NCBI RefSeq assembly: GCF_051014685.1
Contig: NW_027478710.1
Location: 496,001-560,000, forward strand
Length of the DNA stretch: 64,000 bases
Direction: 5' to 3'
Source of the DNA: Ptiloglossa arizonensis
Taxonomy: Eukaryota > Arthropoda > Insecta > Hymenoptera > Colletidae
Made by a program: the position numbers and the translations under genes. The first letter of the stretch is position 1, and each line of letters opens with the position of its first letter. Positions 26,543-38,754 of this stretch are shown piece after piece. Under the pieces are notes generated by a model, which was given only the letters and a program-made list of their open reading frames with translations, was not told where the DNA came from and did no database searches.

Positions 26543-27427
26543 AATTTTCGCTGATTTGATACTTGAAACCAATAACTGGAATAGACTAGGGGAAAAGTAC
26601 ACACACCATTGTAATCCGGCGAGTTTCTACTTTCCGATGCAACAGGAATTTCTCGAGTTCGTCAATCCGTTCGCGAGATATGGGAGTTTGAAGTTAAGGA
26701 ACGCTTGAGCAACCATCAAAATTTTCGCAAGTCTGATACTCGAAACCAATAACTGCAATGGCCTAGGGGAAAAGTACACACACCATTGAAATCGGGCGAG
26801 ATTCTACTTTCAGATGCAACTGGAATTTCTCGAGTTCGTCAATCCCTTCGCGAGATATGGGAGTTCGAAGTTAAGGAACGCTTGAGCAACCATCAAAATT
26901 TTCGCAAGTCTGATACTCGAAACCAATAACTACTATGGCCTAGGGGAAAAGTACACACACCATTGTTATCGGGTGGGTTTCTACTTTCAGATGCAACAGG
27001 AATTTCTCGAGTTCGTCAATCCGTTCGCGAGATATGGGAGTTTGAAGTTAAGGAACGCTTGAGCAACCATCAAAATTTTCGCAAGTCTGATACCCGAAAC
27101 CAATAACTACTATAGCCTAGGGGAAAAGTACACTCTCCATTGTGATCGGGCGAGTTTCTACTTTCAGCTTCGACAGGAATTTCTCGAGTTCGTCAATCCG
27201 TTCGCGAGATATGGGAGTTTGAAGTTAAGGAATGGTTGAGAAACCATCAAAATTTTCGCTGATTTGATACTTGAAACCAATAACTACTATGGCCTAGGGG
27301 AAAAGTACACACACCATTGTAATCGGGCGAGTTTCTACTTTCAGATTCAACCGGAATTTCTCGAGTTCGTCAATCCGTTCGCGAGATATAGGAGTTTGAA
27401 GTTAAGGAATGGTTGAGAAACCATCAA
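26543..27427 (+). repeat. 5-monomer HOR type H, copy H2 (885 bp)
   Basis: Same five-unit order as H1, at +2301 bp (13 x 177), and directly abutting H3. The first unit carries ACTTGAAACC and GGAATAGACT instead of ACTCGAAACC and GGAATAGCCT, inherited from the upstream GGATCC units. Unit 4 has the CACTCTCC marker at 27131 and is preceded by TATAGCCTAGG, a variant absent from H3. Confidence 0.87.
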
Positions 27428-28312
27428 AATTTTCGCTGATTTGATACTCGAAACCAATAACTGGAATAGCCTAGGGGAAAAGTACACACACCATTGTAAT
27501 CCGGCGAGTTTCTACTTTCCGATGCAACAGGAATTTCTCGAGTTCGTCAATCCGTTCGCGAGATATGGGAGTTTGAAGTTAAGGAACGCTTGAGCAACCA
27601 TCAAAATTTTCGCAAGTCTGATACTCGAAACCAATAACTGCAATGGCCTAGGGGAAAAGTACACACACCATTGAAATCGGGCGAGATTCTACTTTCAGAT
27701 GCAACTGGAATTTCTCGAGTTCGTCAATCCCTTCGCGAGATATGGGAGTTCGAAGTTAAGGAACGCTTGAGCAACCATCAAAATTTTCGCAAGTCTGATA
27801 CTCGAAACCAATAACTACTATGGCCTAGGGGAAAAGTACACACACCATTGTTATCGGGTGGGTTTCTACTTTCAGATGCAACAGGAATTTCTCGAGTTCG
27901 TCAATCCGTTCGCGAGATATGGGAGTTTGAAGTTAAGGAACGCTTGAGCAACCATCAAAATTTTCGCAAGTCTGATACCCGAAACCAATAACTACTATGG
28001 CCTAGGGGAAAAGTACACTCTCCATTGTGATCGGGCGAGTTTCTACTTTCAGCTTCGACAGGAATTTCTCGAGTTCGTCAATCCGTTCGCGAGATATGGG
28101 AGTTTGAAGTTAAGGAATGGTTGAGAAACCATCAAAATTTTCGCTGATTTGATACTTGAAACCAATAACTACTATGGCCTAGGGGAAAAGTACACACACC
28201 ATTGTAATCGGGCGAGTTTCTACTTTCAGATTCAACCGGAATTTCTCGAGTTCGTCAATCCGTTCGCGAGATATAGGAGTTTGAAGTTAAGGAATGGTTG
28301 AGAAACCATCAA
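27428..28312 (+). repeat. 5-monomer HOR type H, copy H3 (885 bp)
   Basis: Directly follows H2 with the same five units; CACTCTCC is at 28016, exactly 885 bp after the H2 marker. A sixth monomer (28313-28489) begins another unit 1 but carries GTTAGCGAGATATGG and is followed by the C-type GTAAACACACC unit, so the H block ends there. Confidence 0.87.
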
Positions 28313-28489
28313 AATTTTCGCTGATTTGATACTCGAAACCAATAACTGGAATAGCCTAGGGGAAAAGTACACACACCATTGTAATCCGGCGAGTTTCTAC
28401 TTTCCGATGCAACAGGAATTTCTCGAGTTCGTCAATCCGTTAGCGAGATATGGGAGTTTGAAGTTAAGGAACGCTTGAGCAACCATCAA

Positions 28490-30082
28490 AATTTTCGCAA
28501 GTCTGATACTCGAAACCAATAACTGCTATGGCCTAGGGGAAAAGTAAACACACCATTGAAATCGGGCGAGATTCTACTTTCAGATTCAACAGGAATTTCT
28601 CGAGTTCGTCAATCCGTTCGCGAGATATGGGAGTTTGAAGTTAAGGAATGGTTGAGAAACCATCAAAATTTTCGCTGATTTGATACTCGAAACCAATAAC
28701 TGGAATGGCCTAGGGGAAAAGTACACACACCATTGAAATCGGGCGAGATTCTACTTTCAGATGCAACAGGAATTTCTCGAGTTCGTCAATCCGTTTGCGA
28801 GATATGGGAGTTTGAAATTAAGGAATGGTTGAGGATCCATCAAAATTTTCGCAAGTCTGATACCCGAAACCAACAACTACTATGGCCTAGGGGAAAAGTA
28901 CACACACCATTGTAATCGGGCGAGATTCTACTTTCAGATGCAACTGGAATTTCTCGAGTTCGTCAATCCGTTTGCGAGATATGGGAGTTTGAAGTTAAGG
29001 AATGGTTGAGAAACCATCAAAATTTTCGCTGATTTGATACTCGAAACCAATAACTGCAATGGCCTAGGGGAAAAGTATACACACCATTGAAATCGGGCGA
29101 GATTCTACTTTCAGATGCAACTGGAATTTCTCGAGTTCGTCAATCCCTTCGCAAGATATGGGAGTTTGAAGTTAAGGAACGCTTGAGCAAGCATCAAAAT
29201 TTTCGCAAGTCTGATACTCGAAACCAATAACTGCTATGGCCTAGGGGAAAAGTACACACACCATTGAAATCGGGCGAGATTCTACTTTCAGATGCAACTG
29301 GAATTTCTCGAGTTCGTCAATCCGTTCGCGAGATATGGGAGTTTGAAGTTAAGGAACGCTTGAGCAACCATCAAAATTTTCGCAAGTCTGATACTCGAAA
29401 CCAATAGCTACTATGGCCTAGGGGAAAAGTACACACACCATTGTAATCGGGCGAGTTTCTCCTTTCAGATGCAACAGGAATTTCTCGAGTTCGTCAATCC
29501 GTTCGCGAGATATGGGAGTTTGAAGTTAAGGAACGCTTGAGCAACCATCAAAATTTTCGCAAGTCTGATACTCGAAACCAATAACTACTATGGCCTAGGG
29601 GAAAAGTACACACACCATTGTTATCGGGTGGGTTTCTACTTTCAGATGCAACAGGAACTTCTCGAGTTCGTCAATCCGTTCGCGAGATATGGGAGTTTGA
29701 AGTTAAGTAACGCTTGAGCAACCATCAAAATTTTCGCAAGTCTGATACCCGAAACCAATAACTACTATGGCCTAGGGGAAAAGTACACACACCATTGTAA
29801 TCGGGCGAGTTTCTACTTTCAGCTTCGACAGGAATTTCTCGAGTTCGTCAATCCGTTCGCGAGATATGGGAGTTTGAAGTTAAGGAATGGTTGAGAAACC
29901 ATCAAAATTTTCGCTGATTTGATAATCGAAACCAATAATTGGAATGGCCTAGGGGAAAAGTACACACACCGTTGTAATCCGGCGAGTTTCTACTCTCAGA
30001 TGCAACAGAAATTTCTCGAGTTCGTCAATCCGTGCGCGAGATATGGGAGTTTGAAGTTAAGGAATGGTTGAGCAACCATCAA
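28490..30082 (+). repeat. Second copy of the C2 block with one monomer missing
   Basis: Repeats the 20-21.5 kb block: GTAAACACACC unit, GGATCC unit (28832), CAACTGG unit, GTATACACACC (GTATAC at 29075), GTTTCTCC, GTTATCGGGTGGG, CAGCTTCGACAGG, then GATAATCG with TACTCTCAG. The distance from the GGATCC-unit marker to GTATAC is 342 bp here and 519 bp at 20 kb. The 177-bp difference corresponds to the second GTAAACACACC monomer. This is the last GGATCC unit in the window by my reading. Confidence 0.85.
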
Positions 30083-30259
30083 AATTTTCGCAAGTCTGAT
30101 ACTCGAAACCAATAACTGCAATGGCCTAGGGGAAAAGTACACACACCATTGAAATCGGGCGAGATTCTACTTTCAGATGCAACTGGAATTTCTCGAGTTC
30201 GTCAATCCCTTCGCAAGATATGGGAGTTTGAAGTTAAGGAACGCTTGAGCAAGCACCAA

Positions 30260-31144
30260 AATTTTCGCAAGTCTGATACTCGAAACCAATAACTGCTATG
30301 GCCTAGGGGAAAAGTACACGCACCATTGAAATCGGGCGAGATTCTACTTTCATATACAACTGGAATTTCTCGAGTTCGTCAATCCGTTCGCGAGATATGG
30401 GAGTTTGAAGTTAAGGAACGCTTGAGCAACCATCAAAATTTTCGCAAGTCTGATACTCGAAACCAATAACTACTAAGGTCTAGGGGAAAAGTACACATAC
30501 CATTGTTATCGGGTGGGTTTCTACTTTCAGATGCAACAGGAATTTCTCGAGTTCGTCAATCCGTTCGCGAGATATGGGAGTTTGAAGTTAAGGAACGCTT
30601 GAGCAACCTTCAAAATTTTCGCAAGTCTGATACCCGAAACCAATAACTAGTATGGCCTAGGTGAAAAGTACACACAACATTGTAATCGGGCGAGTTTCTA
30701 CTTTCAGATTCAACAGGAATTTCTCGAGTTCGTCAATCCGTTCGCGAGATATGGGAGTTTGAAGCTAAGGAACGCTTGAGCAACCATCAAATTTTTCGCA
30801 AGTCTGATACTCGAAACCAATAACTGGAATGGCCTAGGGGAAAAGTACACACACCATTGTAATCGGGCGAGTTTCTACTTTCATATTCAACAGGAACTTC
30901 TCGAGTTCGTCAATCCGTTCGCGAGATATAGGAGTTTGAAGTTAAGGAATGGTTGAGCAACCATCAAAATTTTCGCAAGTCTGATACTCGAAACCAATAA
31001 CTGCAATGGCCTAGGGGAAAAGTACACACACCATTGAAATCGGGCGAGATTCTACTTTCAGATGCAACTGGAATTTCTCGAGTTCGTCAATCCCTTCGCA
31101 AGATATGGGAGTTTGAAGTTAAGGAACGCTTGAGCAACCATCAA
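30260..31144 (+). repeat. 5-monomer HOR type J, copy J0 (885 bp)
   Basis: Unit order: (1) GCTATGG with CACGCACC and TTTCATATACAACTGG; (2) ACTACTAAGGTCTAGG with CATACCATTGTTATC; (3) ACTAGTATGGCCTAGGTG with CACACAACATTG and GAAGCTAAGG; (4) AAATTTTTCGC junction with CATATTCAACAGGAACTTC and ATATAGGAG; (5) GCAATGG with GAAATCGGGCGAG and CAATCCCTTCGCAAG. It differs in order and markers from the H type. CACGCACC is at 30317. Confidence 0.86.
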
Positions 31145-31675
31145 ATTTTTCGCAAGTTTGATACTCGAAACCAATAACTGGAATGGCCTAGGGGAAAAGT
31201 ACACACACCATTGTAATCCGGCGAGTTCCTACTTTCCGATGCAACAGGAATTTCTCGAGTTCGTCAATCCGTTCGCGAGATATGGGAGTTTGAAGTTAAG
31301 GAACGCTTGAGCAACCATCAAAATTTTCGCAAGTCTGATACTCGAAACCAATAACTACTAAGGTCTAGGGGAAAAGTACACACACCATTGTTATCGGGTG
31401 GGTTTCTACTTTCAGATGCAACAGGAATTTCTCGAGTTCGTCAATCCGTTCGCGAGATATGGGAGTTTGAAGTTAAGGAATGGTTGAGCAACCATCAAAA
31501 TTTTCGCAAGTCTGATACTCGAAACCAATAACTGCAATGGCCTAGGGGAAAAGTACACACACCATTGAAATCGGGCGAGATTCTACTTTCAGATGCAACT
31601 GGAATTTCTCGAGTTCGTCAATCCCTTCGCAAGATATGGGAGTTTGAAGTTAAGGAACGCTTGAGCAAGCACCAA
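31145..31675 (+). repeat. Three-monomer spacer between J copies
   Basis: Contains the CGCAAGTTTGATACTCG unit with AATCCGGCGAGTTCC, an ACTACTAAGGTCT / GTTATCGGGTGGG unit, and a GCAATGG unit. The first two recur after J2 (33446) and J3 (35392), so J plus this spacer forms a larger eight-monomer unit (1416 bp; CACGCACC at 30317 and 31733). Confidence 0.82.
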
Positions 31676-32560
31676 AATTTTCGCAAGTCTGATACTCGAA
31701 ACCAATAACTGCTATGGCCTAGGGGAAAAGTACACGCACCATTGAAATCGGGCGAGATTCTACTTTCATATTCAACTGGAATTTCTCGAGTTCGTCAATC
31801 CGTTCGCGAGATATGGGAGTTTGAAGTTAAGGAACGCTTGAGCAACCATCAAAATTTTCGCAAGTCTGATACTCGAAACCAATAACTACTAAGGTCTAGG
31901 GGAAAAGTACACATACCATTGTTATCGGGTGGGTTTCTACTTTCAGATGCAACAGGAATTTCTCGAGTTCGTCAATCCGTTCGCGAGATATGGGAGTTTG
32001 AAGTTAAGGAACGCTTGAGCAACCATCAAAATTTTCGCAAGTCTGATACCCGAAACCAATAACTAGTATGGCCTAGGTGAAAAGTACACACAACATTGTA
32101 ATCGGGCGAGTTTCTACTTTCAGATTCAACAGGAATTTCTCGAGTTCGTCAATCCGTTCGCGAGATATGGGAGTTTGAAGCTAAGGAACGCTTGAGCAAC
32201 CATCAAATTTTTCGCAAGTCTGATACTCGAAACCAATAACTGGAATGGCCTAGGGGAAAAGTACACACACCATTGTAATCGGGCGAGTTTCTACTTTCAT
32301 ATTCAACAGGAACTTCTCGAGTTCGTCAATCCGTTCGCGAGATATAGGAGTTTGAAGTTAAGGAATGGTTGAGCAACCATCAAAATTTTCGAAAGTCTGA
32401 TACTCGAAACCAATAACTGCAATGGCCTAGGGGAAAAGTACACACACCATTGAAATCGGGCGAGATTCTACTTTCAGATGCAACTGGAATTTCTAGAGTT
32501 CGTCAATCCCTTCGCAAGATATGGGAGTTTGAAGTTAAGGAACGCTTGAGCAAGCACCAA
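31676..32560 (+). repeat. 5-monomer HOR type J, copy J1 (885 bp)
   Basis: Same five units as J0, with CATATTCAACTGG in place of CATATACAACTGG in unit 1. CACGCACC is at 31733 and CACACAAC at 32087. Unit 5 carries two private changes, TTTTCGAAAGTC at the junction and TTTCTAGAGTTCG (loss of the CTCGAG site). It abuts J2 directly, with no spacer. Confidence 0.87.
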
Positions 32561-33445
32561 AATTTTCGCAAGTCTGATACTCGAAACCAATAACTGCTAT
32601 GGCCTAGGGGAAAAGTACACGCACCATTGAAATCGGGCGAGATTCTACTTTCATATTCAACTGGAATTTCTCGAGTTCGTCAATCCGTTCGCGAGATATG
32701 GGAGTTTGAAGTTAAGGAACGCTTGAGCAACCATCAAAATTTTCGCAAGTCTGATACTCGAAACCAATAACTACTAAGGTCTAGGGGAAAAGTACACATA
32801 CCATTGTTATCGGGTGGGTTTCTACTTTCAGATGCAACAGGAATTTCTCGAGTTCGTCAATCCGTTCGCGAGATATGGGAGTTTGAAGTTAAGGAACGCT
32901 TGAGCAACCATCAAAATTTTCGCAAGTCTGATACCCGAAACCAATAACTAGTATGGCCTAGGTGAAAAGTACACACAACATTGTAATCGGGCGAGTTTCT
33001 ACTTTCAGATTCAACAGGAATTTCTCGAGTTCGTCAATCCGTTCGCGAGATATGGGAGTTTGAAGCTAAGGAACGCTTGAGCAACCATCAAATTTTTCGC
33101 AAGTCTGATACTCGAAACCAATAACTGGAATGGCCTAGGGGAAAAGTACACACACCATTGTAATCGGGCGAGTTTCTACTTTCATATTCAACAGGAACTT
33201 CTCGAGTTCGTCAATCCGTTCGCGAGATATAGGAGTTTGAAGTTAAGGAATGGTTGAGCAACCATCAAAATTTTCGCAAGTCTGATACTCGAAACCAATA
33301 ACTGCAATGGCCTAGGGGAAAAGTACACACACCATTGAAATCGGGCGAGATTCTACTTTCAGATGCAACTGGAATTTCTCGAGTTCGTCAATCCCTTCGC
33401 AAGATATGGGAGTTTGAAGTTAAGGAACGCTTGAGCAACCATCAA
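32561..33445 (+). repeat. 5-monomer HOR type J, copy J2 (885 bp)
   Basis: Exact 885-bp step from J1 (CACGCACC at 31733 and 32618; CACACAAC at 32087 and 32972). It lacks the two private changes of J1. It is followed by the CGCAAGTTTGATACTCG spacer unit at 33446. Confidence 0.87.
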
Positions 33446-34507
33446 ATTTTTCGCAAGTTTGATACTCGAAACCAATAACTGGAATGGCCTAGGGGAAAAG
33501 TACACACACCATTGTAATCCGGCGAGTTCCTACTTTCCGATGCAACAGGAATTTCTCGAGTTCGTCAATCCGTTCGCGAGATATGGGAGTTTGAAGTTAA
33601 GGAACGCTTGAGCAACCATCAAAATTTTCGCAAGTCTGATACTCGAAACCAATAACTACTAAGGTCTAGGGGAAAAGTACACACACCATTGTTATCGGGT
33701 GGGTTTCTCCTTTCAGATGCAACAGGAATTTCTCGAGTTCGTCAATCCGTTCGCGAGATATGGGAGTTTGAAGTTAAGGAATGGTTGAGAAACCATCAAA
33801 ATTTTCGCTGATTTGATAATCGAAACCAATAATTGGAATGGCCTAGGGGAAAAGTACACACACCGTTGTAATCCGGCGAGTTTCTACTTTCAGATGCAAC
33901 AGAAATTTCTCGAGTTCGTCAATCCGTTCGCGAGATACGGGAGTTTGGAGTTAAGGAACGCTTGAGAAACCATCAAAATTTTCGCAAGTCTGATACTCGA
34001 AACCAATAACTACTATGGCCTAGGGGAAAAGTACACACACCATTGTTATCGGGTGGGTTTCTACTTTCAGATGCAATAGGAATTTCTCGAGTTCGTCAAT
34101 CCGTTCGCGAGATATGGGAGTTTGAAGTTAAGGAACGCTTGAGCAACCATCAAAATTTTCGCAAGTCTGATACCCGAAACCAATAACTACTATGGCCTAG
34201 GGGAAAAGTACACACACCATTGTAATCGGGCGAGTTTCTACTTTCATATTCAACAGGAACTTCTCGAGTTCGTCAATCCGTGCGCGAGATATGGGAGTTT
34301 GAAGTTAAGGAATGGTTGAGCAACCATCAAAATTTTCGCAAGTCTGATACTCGAAACCAATAACTGCAATGGCCTAGGGGAAAAGTACACACACCATTGA
34401 AATCGGGCGAGATTCTACTTTCAGATGCAACTGGAATTTCTCGAGTTCGTCAATCCCTTCGCAAGATATGGGAGTTTGAAGTTAAGGAACGCTTGAGCAA
34501 GCACCAA
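33446..34507 (+). repeat. Six-monomer interval, J spacer plus C2-like units
   Basis: Begins with J-spacer units, then GATAATCG and a GAGATACGGGAGTTTGG monomer that matches 21.4-22.0 kb at exactly 70 monomers (12,390 bp). It then has a CAATAGG unit, a CATATTC unit and a GCAATGG unit. The GAGATACGGG monomer holds an exact minimal CENP-B-box match (33926-33942). Confidence 0.8.
33926..33942 (+). other. CENP-B-box-like site, exact minimal match
   Basis: Same 17-mer as at 21536, exactly 70 monomers later, in a homologous monomer that also shares GAGTTTGGAGTTAAGG. It is probably a copy of the same ancestral unit. Confidence 0.5.
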
Positions 34508-35391
34508 AATTTTCGCAAGTCTGATACTCGAAACCAATAACTGCTATGGCCTAGGGCAAAGTACACGCACCATTGAAATCGGGCGAGATTCTACTTTCAT
34601 ATTCAACTGGAATTTCTCGAGTTCGTCAATCCGTTCGCGAGATATGGGAGTTTGAAGTTAAGGAACGCTTGAGCAACCATCAAAATTTTCGCAAGTCTGA
34701 TTCTCGAAACAAATAACTACTAAGGTCTAGGGGAAAAGTACACATACCATTGTTATCGGGTGGGTTTCTACTTTCAGATGCAACAGGAATTTCTCGAGTT
34801 CGTCAATCCGTTCGCGAGATATGGGAGTTTGAAGTTAAGGAACGCTTGAGCAACCATCAAAATTTTCGCAAGTCTGATACCCGAAACCAATAACTAGTAT
34901 GGCCTAGGGGAAAAGTACACACAACATTGTAATCGGGCGAGTTTCTACTTTCAGATTAAACAGGAATTTCTCGAGTTCGTCAATCCGTTCGCGAGATATG
35001 GGAGTTTGAAGCTAAGGAACGCTTGAGCAACCATCAAATTTTTCGCAAGTCTGATACTCGAAACCAATAACTGGAATGGCCTAGGGGAAAAGTACACACA
35101 CCATTGTAATCGGGCGAGTTTCTACTTTCATATTCAACAGGAACTTCTCGAGTTCGTCAATCCGTTCGCGAGATATAGGAGTTTGAAGTTAAGGAATGGT
35201 TGAGCAACCATCAAAATTTTCGCAAGTCTGATACTCGAAACCAATAACTGCAATGGCCTAGGGGAAAAGTACACACACCATTGAAATCGGGCGAGATTCT
35301 ACTTTCAGATGCAACTGGAATTTCTCGAGTTCGTCAATCCCTTCGCAAGATATGGGAGTTTGAAGTTAAGGAACGCTTGAGCAACCATCAA
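34508..35391 (+). repeat. 5-monomer HOR type J, copy J3 (884 bp)
   Basis: Same order as J0-J2, one base short because of CTAGGGCAAAGTAC near 34556, where the usual run is GGGGAAAAG. Unit 2 has ATTCTCGAAACAAATAAC and unit 3 has CAGATTAAACAGG, both private. It is followed by the CGCAAGTTTGATACTCG unit that opens the 12-monomer HOR. Confidence 0.85.
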
Positions 35392-37515
35392 ATTTTTCGC
35401 AAGTTTGATACTCGAAACCAATAACTGGAATGGCCTAGGGGAAAAGTACACACACCATTGTAATCCGGCGAGTTCCTACTTTCCGATGCAACAGGAATTT
35501 CTCGAGTTCGTCAATCCGTTCGCGAGATATGGGAGTTTGAATTTAAGGAACGCTTGAGCAACCATCAAAATTTTCGCAAGTCTGATACTCGAAACCAATA
35601 ACTACTAAGGTCTAGGGGAAAAGTACACACACCATTGTTATCGGGTGGGTTTCTACTTTCAGATGCAACAGGAATTTCTCGAGTTCGTCAATCCGTTCGC
35701 GAGATATGGGAGTTTGAAGTTAAGGAACGCTTGAGCAACCATCAAAATTTTCGCAAGTCTGATACCCGAAACCAATAACTAGTATGGCCTAGGGGAAAAG
35801 TACACACACCATTGAAATCGGGCGAGATTCTACTTTCAGATGCAACTGGAATTTCTCGAGTTCGTCAATCCCTTCGCGAGATATGGGAGTTTGAAGTTAA
35901 GGAACGCTTGAGCAACCATCAAAATTTTCGCAAGTCTGATACTCGAAACCAATAACCACTAAGGTCTAGGGGAAAAGTGCACACACCATTGTAATCGGGC
36001 GAGTTTCTACTTTCAGATGCAACAGGAATTTCTCGAGTTCGTGAATCCGTTCGCGAGATATGGGAGTTTGAAGTTAAGGAACGCTTGAGCAACCATCAAA
36101 ATTTTCGCAAGTCTGATACTCGAAACCAATAACTACTATGGCCTAGGGGAAAAGTACACACACCATTGTTATCGGGTGGGTTTCTACTTTCAGATGCAAT
36201 AGGAATTTCTCGAGTTCGTCAATCCGTTCGCGAGGTATGGGAGTTTGAAGTTAAGGAACGCTTGAGCAACCATCAAAATTTTCGCAAGTCTGATACCCGA
36301 AACCAGTAACTACTATGGCCTAGGGGAAAAGTACACACACCATTGTAATCGGGCGAGTTTCTACTTTCATATTCAACAGGAACTTCTCGAGTTCGTCAAT
36401 CCGTTCGCGAGATATGGGAGTTTGAAGTTAAGGAATGGTTGAGCAACCATCAAAATTTTCGCAAGTCTGATACTCGAAACCAATAACTGCAATGGCCTAG
36501 GGGAAAAGTACACACACCATTGAAATCGGGCGAGATTCTACTTTCAGATGCAACTGGAATTTCTCGAGTTCGTCAATCCCTTCGCAAGATATGGGAGTTT
36601 GAAGTTAAGGAACGCTTGAGCAAGCACCAAAATTTTCGCAACTCTGATACTCGAAACCAATAACTGCAATGGCCTAGGGGAAAAGTACACACACCATTGA
36701 AATCGGGCGAGATTCTACTTTCAGATGCAACTGGAATTTCTCGAGTTCGTCAATCCCTTCGCAAGATATGGGAGTTTGAAGTTAAGGAACGCTTGAGCAA
36801 GCACCAAAATTTTCGCAAGTCTGATACTCGAAACCAATAACTGCTATGGCCTAGGGGAAAAGTACACGCACCATTGAAATCGGGCGAGATTCTTCTTTCA
36901 GATGCAACTGGAATTTCTCGAGTTCGTCAATCCGTTCGCGAGATATGGGAGTTTGAAGTTAAGGAACGCTTGAGCAACCATCAAAATTTTCGCAAGTCTG
37001 ATACCCGAAACCAATAACTAGTATGGCCTAGGGGAAAAGTACACACACCATTGTAATCGGGCGAGTTTCCACTTTCAGATTCAACAGGAATTTCTCGAGT
37101 TCGTCAATCCGTTCGCGAGATATGGGAGTTTGAAGCTAAGGAACGCTTGAGCAACCATCAAATTTTTCGCAAGTCTGATACTCGAAACCAATAACTGGAA
37201 TGGCCTAGGGGAAAAGTACACACACCATTGTAATCGGGCGAGTTTCTACTTTCATATACAACAGGAACTTCTCGAGTTCGTCAATCCGTTCGCGAGATAT
37301 AGGAGTTTGAAGTTAAGGAATGGTTGAGCAACCATCAAAATTTTCGCAAGTCTGTTACTCGAAACCAATAACTGCAATGGCCTAGGGGAAAAGTACACAC
37401 ACCATTGAAACCGGGCGAGATTCTACTTTCAGATGCAACTGGAATTTCTCGAGTTCGTCAATCCCTTCGCAAGATATGGGAGTTTGAAGTTAAGGAACGC
37501 ATGAGCAACCATCAA
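35392..37515 (+). repeat. 12-monomer HOR, copy K1 (2124 bp)
   Basis: Markers step by exactly 2124 bp (12 x 177) to K2: AAGTTTGATACTCG (35401 and 37525), GAAATCGGGCGAG with CAATCCCTTCGCGAG (about 35810 and 37934), ACCACTAAGGTCT (about 35955 and 38079), and CGAGGTATGGG (36231 and 38355). The last third of K1 carries J-like units (CACGCACC at 36865, ACTAGTATGG, GAAGCTAAGG), so K looks like an extension of J. Confidence 0.87.
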
Positions 37516-38754
37516 ATTTTTCGCAAGTTTGATACTCGAAACCAATAACTGGAATGGCCTAGGGGAAAAGTACACACACCATTGTAATCCGGCGAGTTCC
37601 TACTTTCCGATGCAACAGGAATTTCTCGAGTTCGTCAATCCGTTCGCGAGATATGGGAGTTTGAAGTTAAGGAACGCTTGAGCAACCATCAAAATTTTCG
37701 CAAGTCTGATACTCGAAACCAATAACTACTAAGGTCTAGGGGAAAAGTACACACACCATTGTTATCGGGTGGGTTTCTACTTTCAGATGCAACAGGAATT
37801 TCTCGAGTTCGTCAATCCGTTCGCGAGATATGGGAGTTTGAAGTTAAGGAACGCTTGAGCAACCATCAAAATTTTCGCAAGTCTGATACCCGAAACCAAT
37901 AACTAGTATGGCCTAGGGGAAAAGTACACACACCATTGAAATCGGGCGAGATTCTACTTTCAGATGCAACTGGAATTTCTCGAGTTCGTCAATCCCTTCG
38001 CGAGATATGGGAGTTTGAAGTTAAGGAACGCTTGAGCAACCATCAAAATTTTCGCAAGTCTGATACTCGAAACCAATAACCACTAAGGTCTAGGGGAAAA
38101 GTGCACACACCATTGTAATCGGGCGAGTTTCTACTTTCAGATGCAACAGGAATTTCTCGAGTTCGTGAATCCGTTCGCGAGATATGGGAGTTTGAAGTTA
38201 AGGAACGCTTGAGCAACCATCAAAATTTTCGCAAGTCTGATACTCGAAACCAATAACTACTATGGCCTAGGGGAAAAGTACACACACCATTGTTATCGGG
38301 TGGGTTTCTACTTTCAGATGCAATAGGAATTTCTCGAGTTCGTCAATCCGTTCGCGAGGTATGGGAGTTTGAAGTTAAGGAACGCTTGAGCAACCATCAA
38401 AATTTTCGCAAGTCTGATACCCGAAACCAGTAACTACTATGGCCTAGGGGAAAAGTACACACACCATTGTAATCGGGCGAGTTTCTACTTTCATATTCAA
38501 CAGGAACTTCTCGAGTTCGTCAATCCGTTCGCGAGATATGGGAGTTTGAAGTTAAGGAATGGTTGAGCAACCATCAAAATTTTCGCAAGTCTGATACTCG
38601 AAACCAATAACTGCAATGGCCTAGGGGAAAAGTACACACACCATTGAAATCGGGCGAGATTCTACTTTCAGATGCAAATGGAATTTCTCGAGTTCGTCAA
38701 TCCCTTCGCAAGATATGGGAGTTTGAAGTTAAGGAACGCTTGAGCAAGCACCAA
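37516..38754 (+). repeat. 12-monomer HOR, copy K2 (seven monomers retained)
   Basis: Follows K1 at +2124 bp for about seven monomers, including the CAATAGG / CGAGGTATGGG unit and the AACCAGTAACTAC unit. It departs near 38755, where a GAAACCGGGCGAG unit with TTTCTCGACTTCG and GTTTCAAATTAAGG follows; these are right-flank-type variants. Confidence 0.85.
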
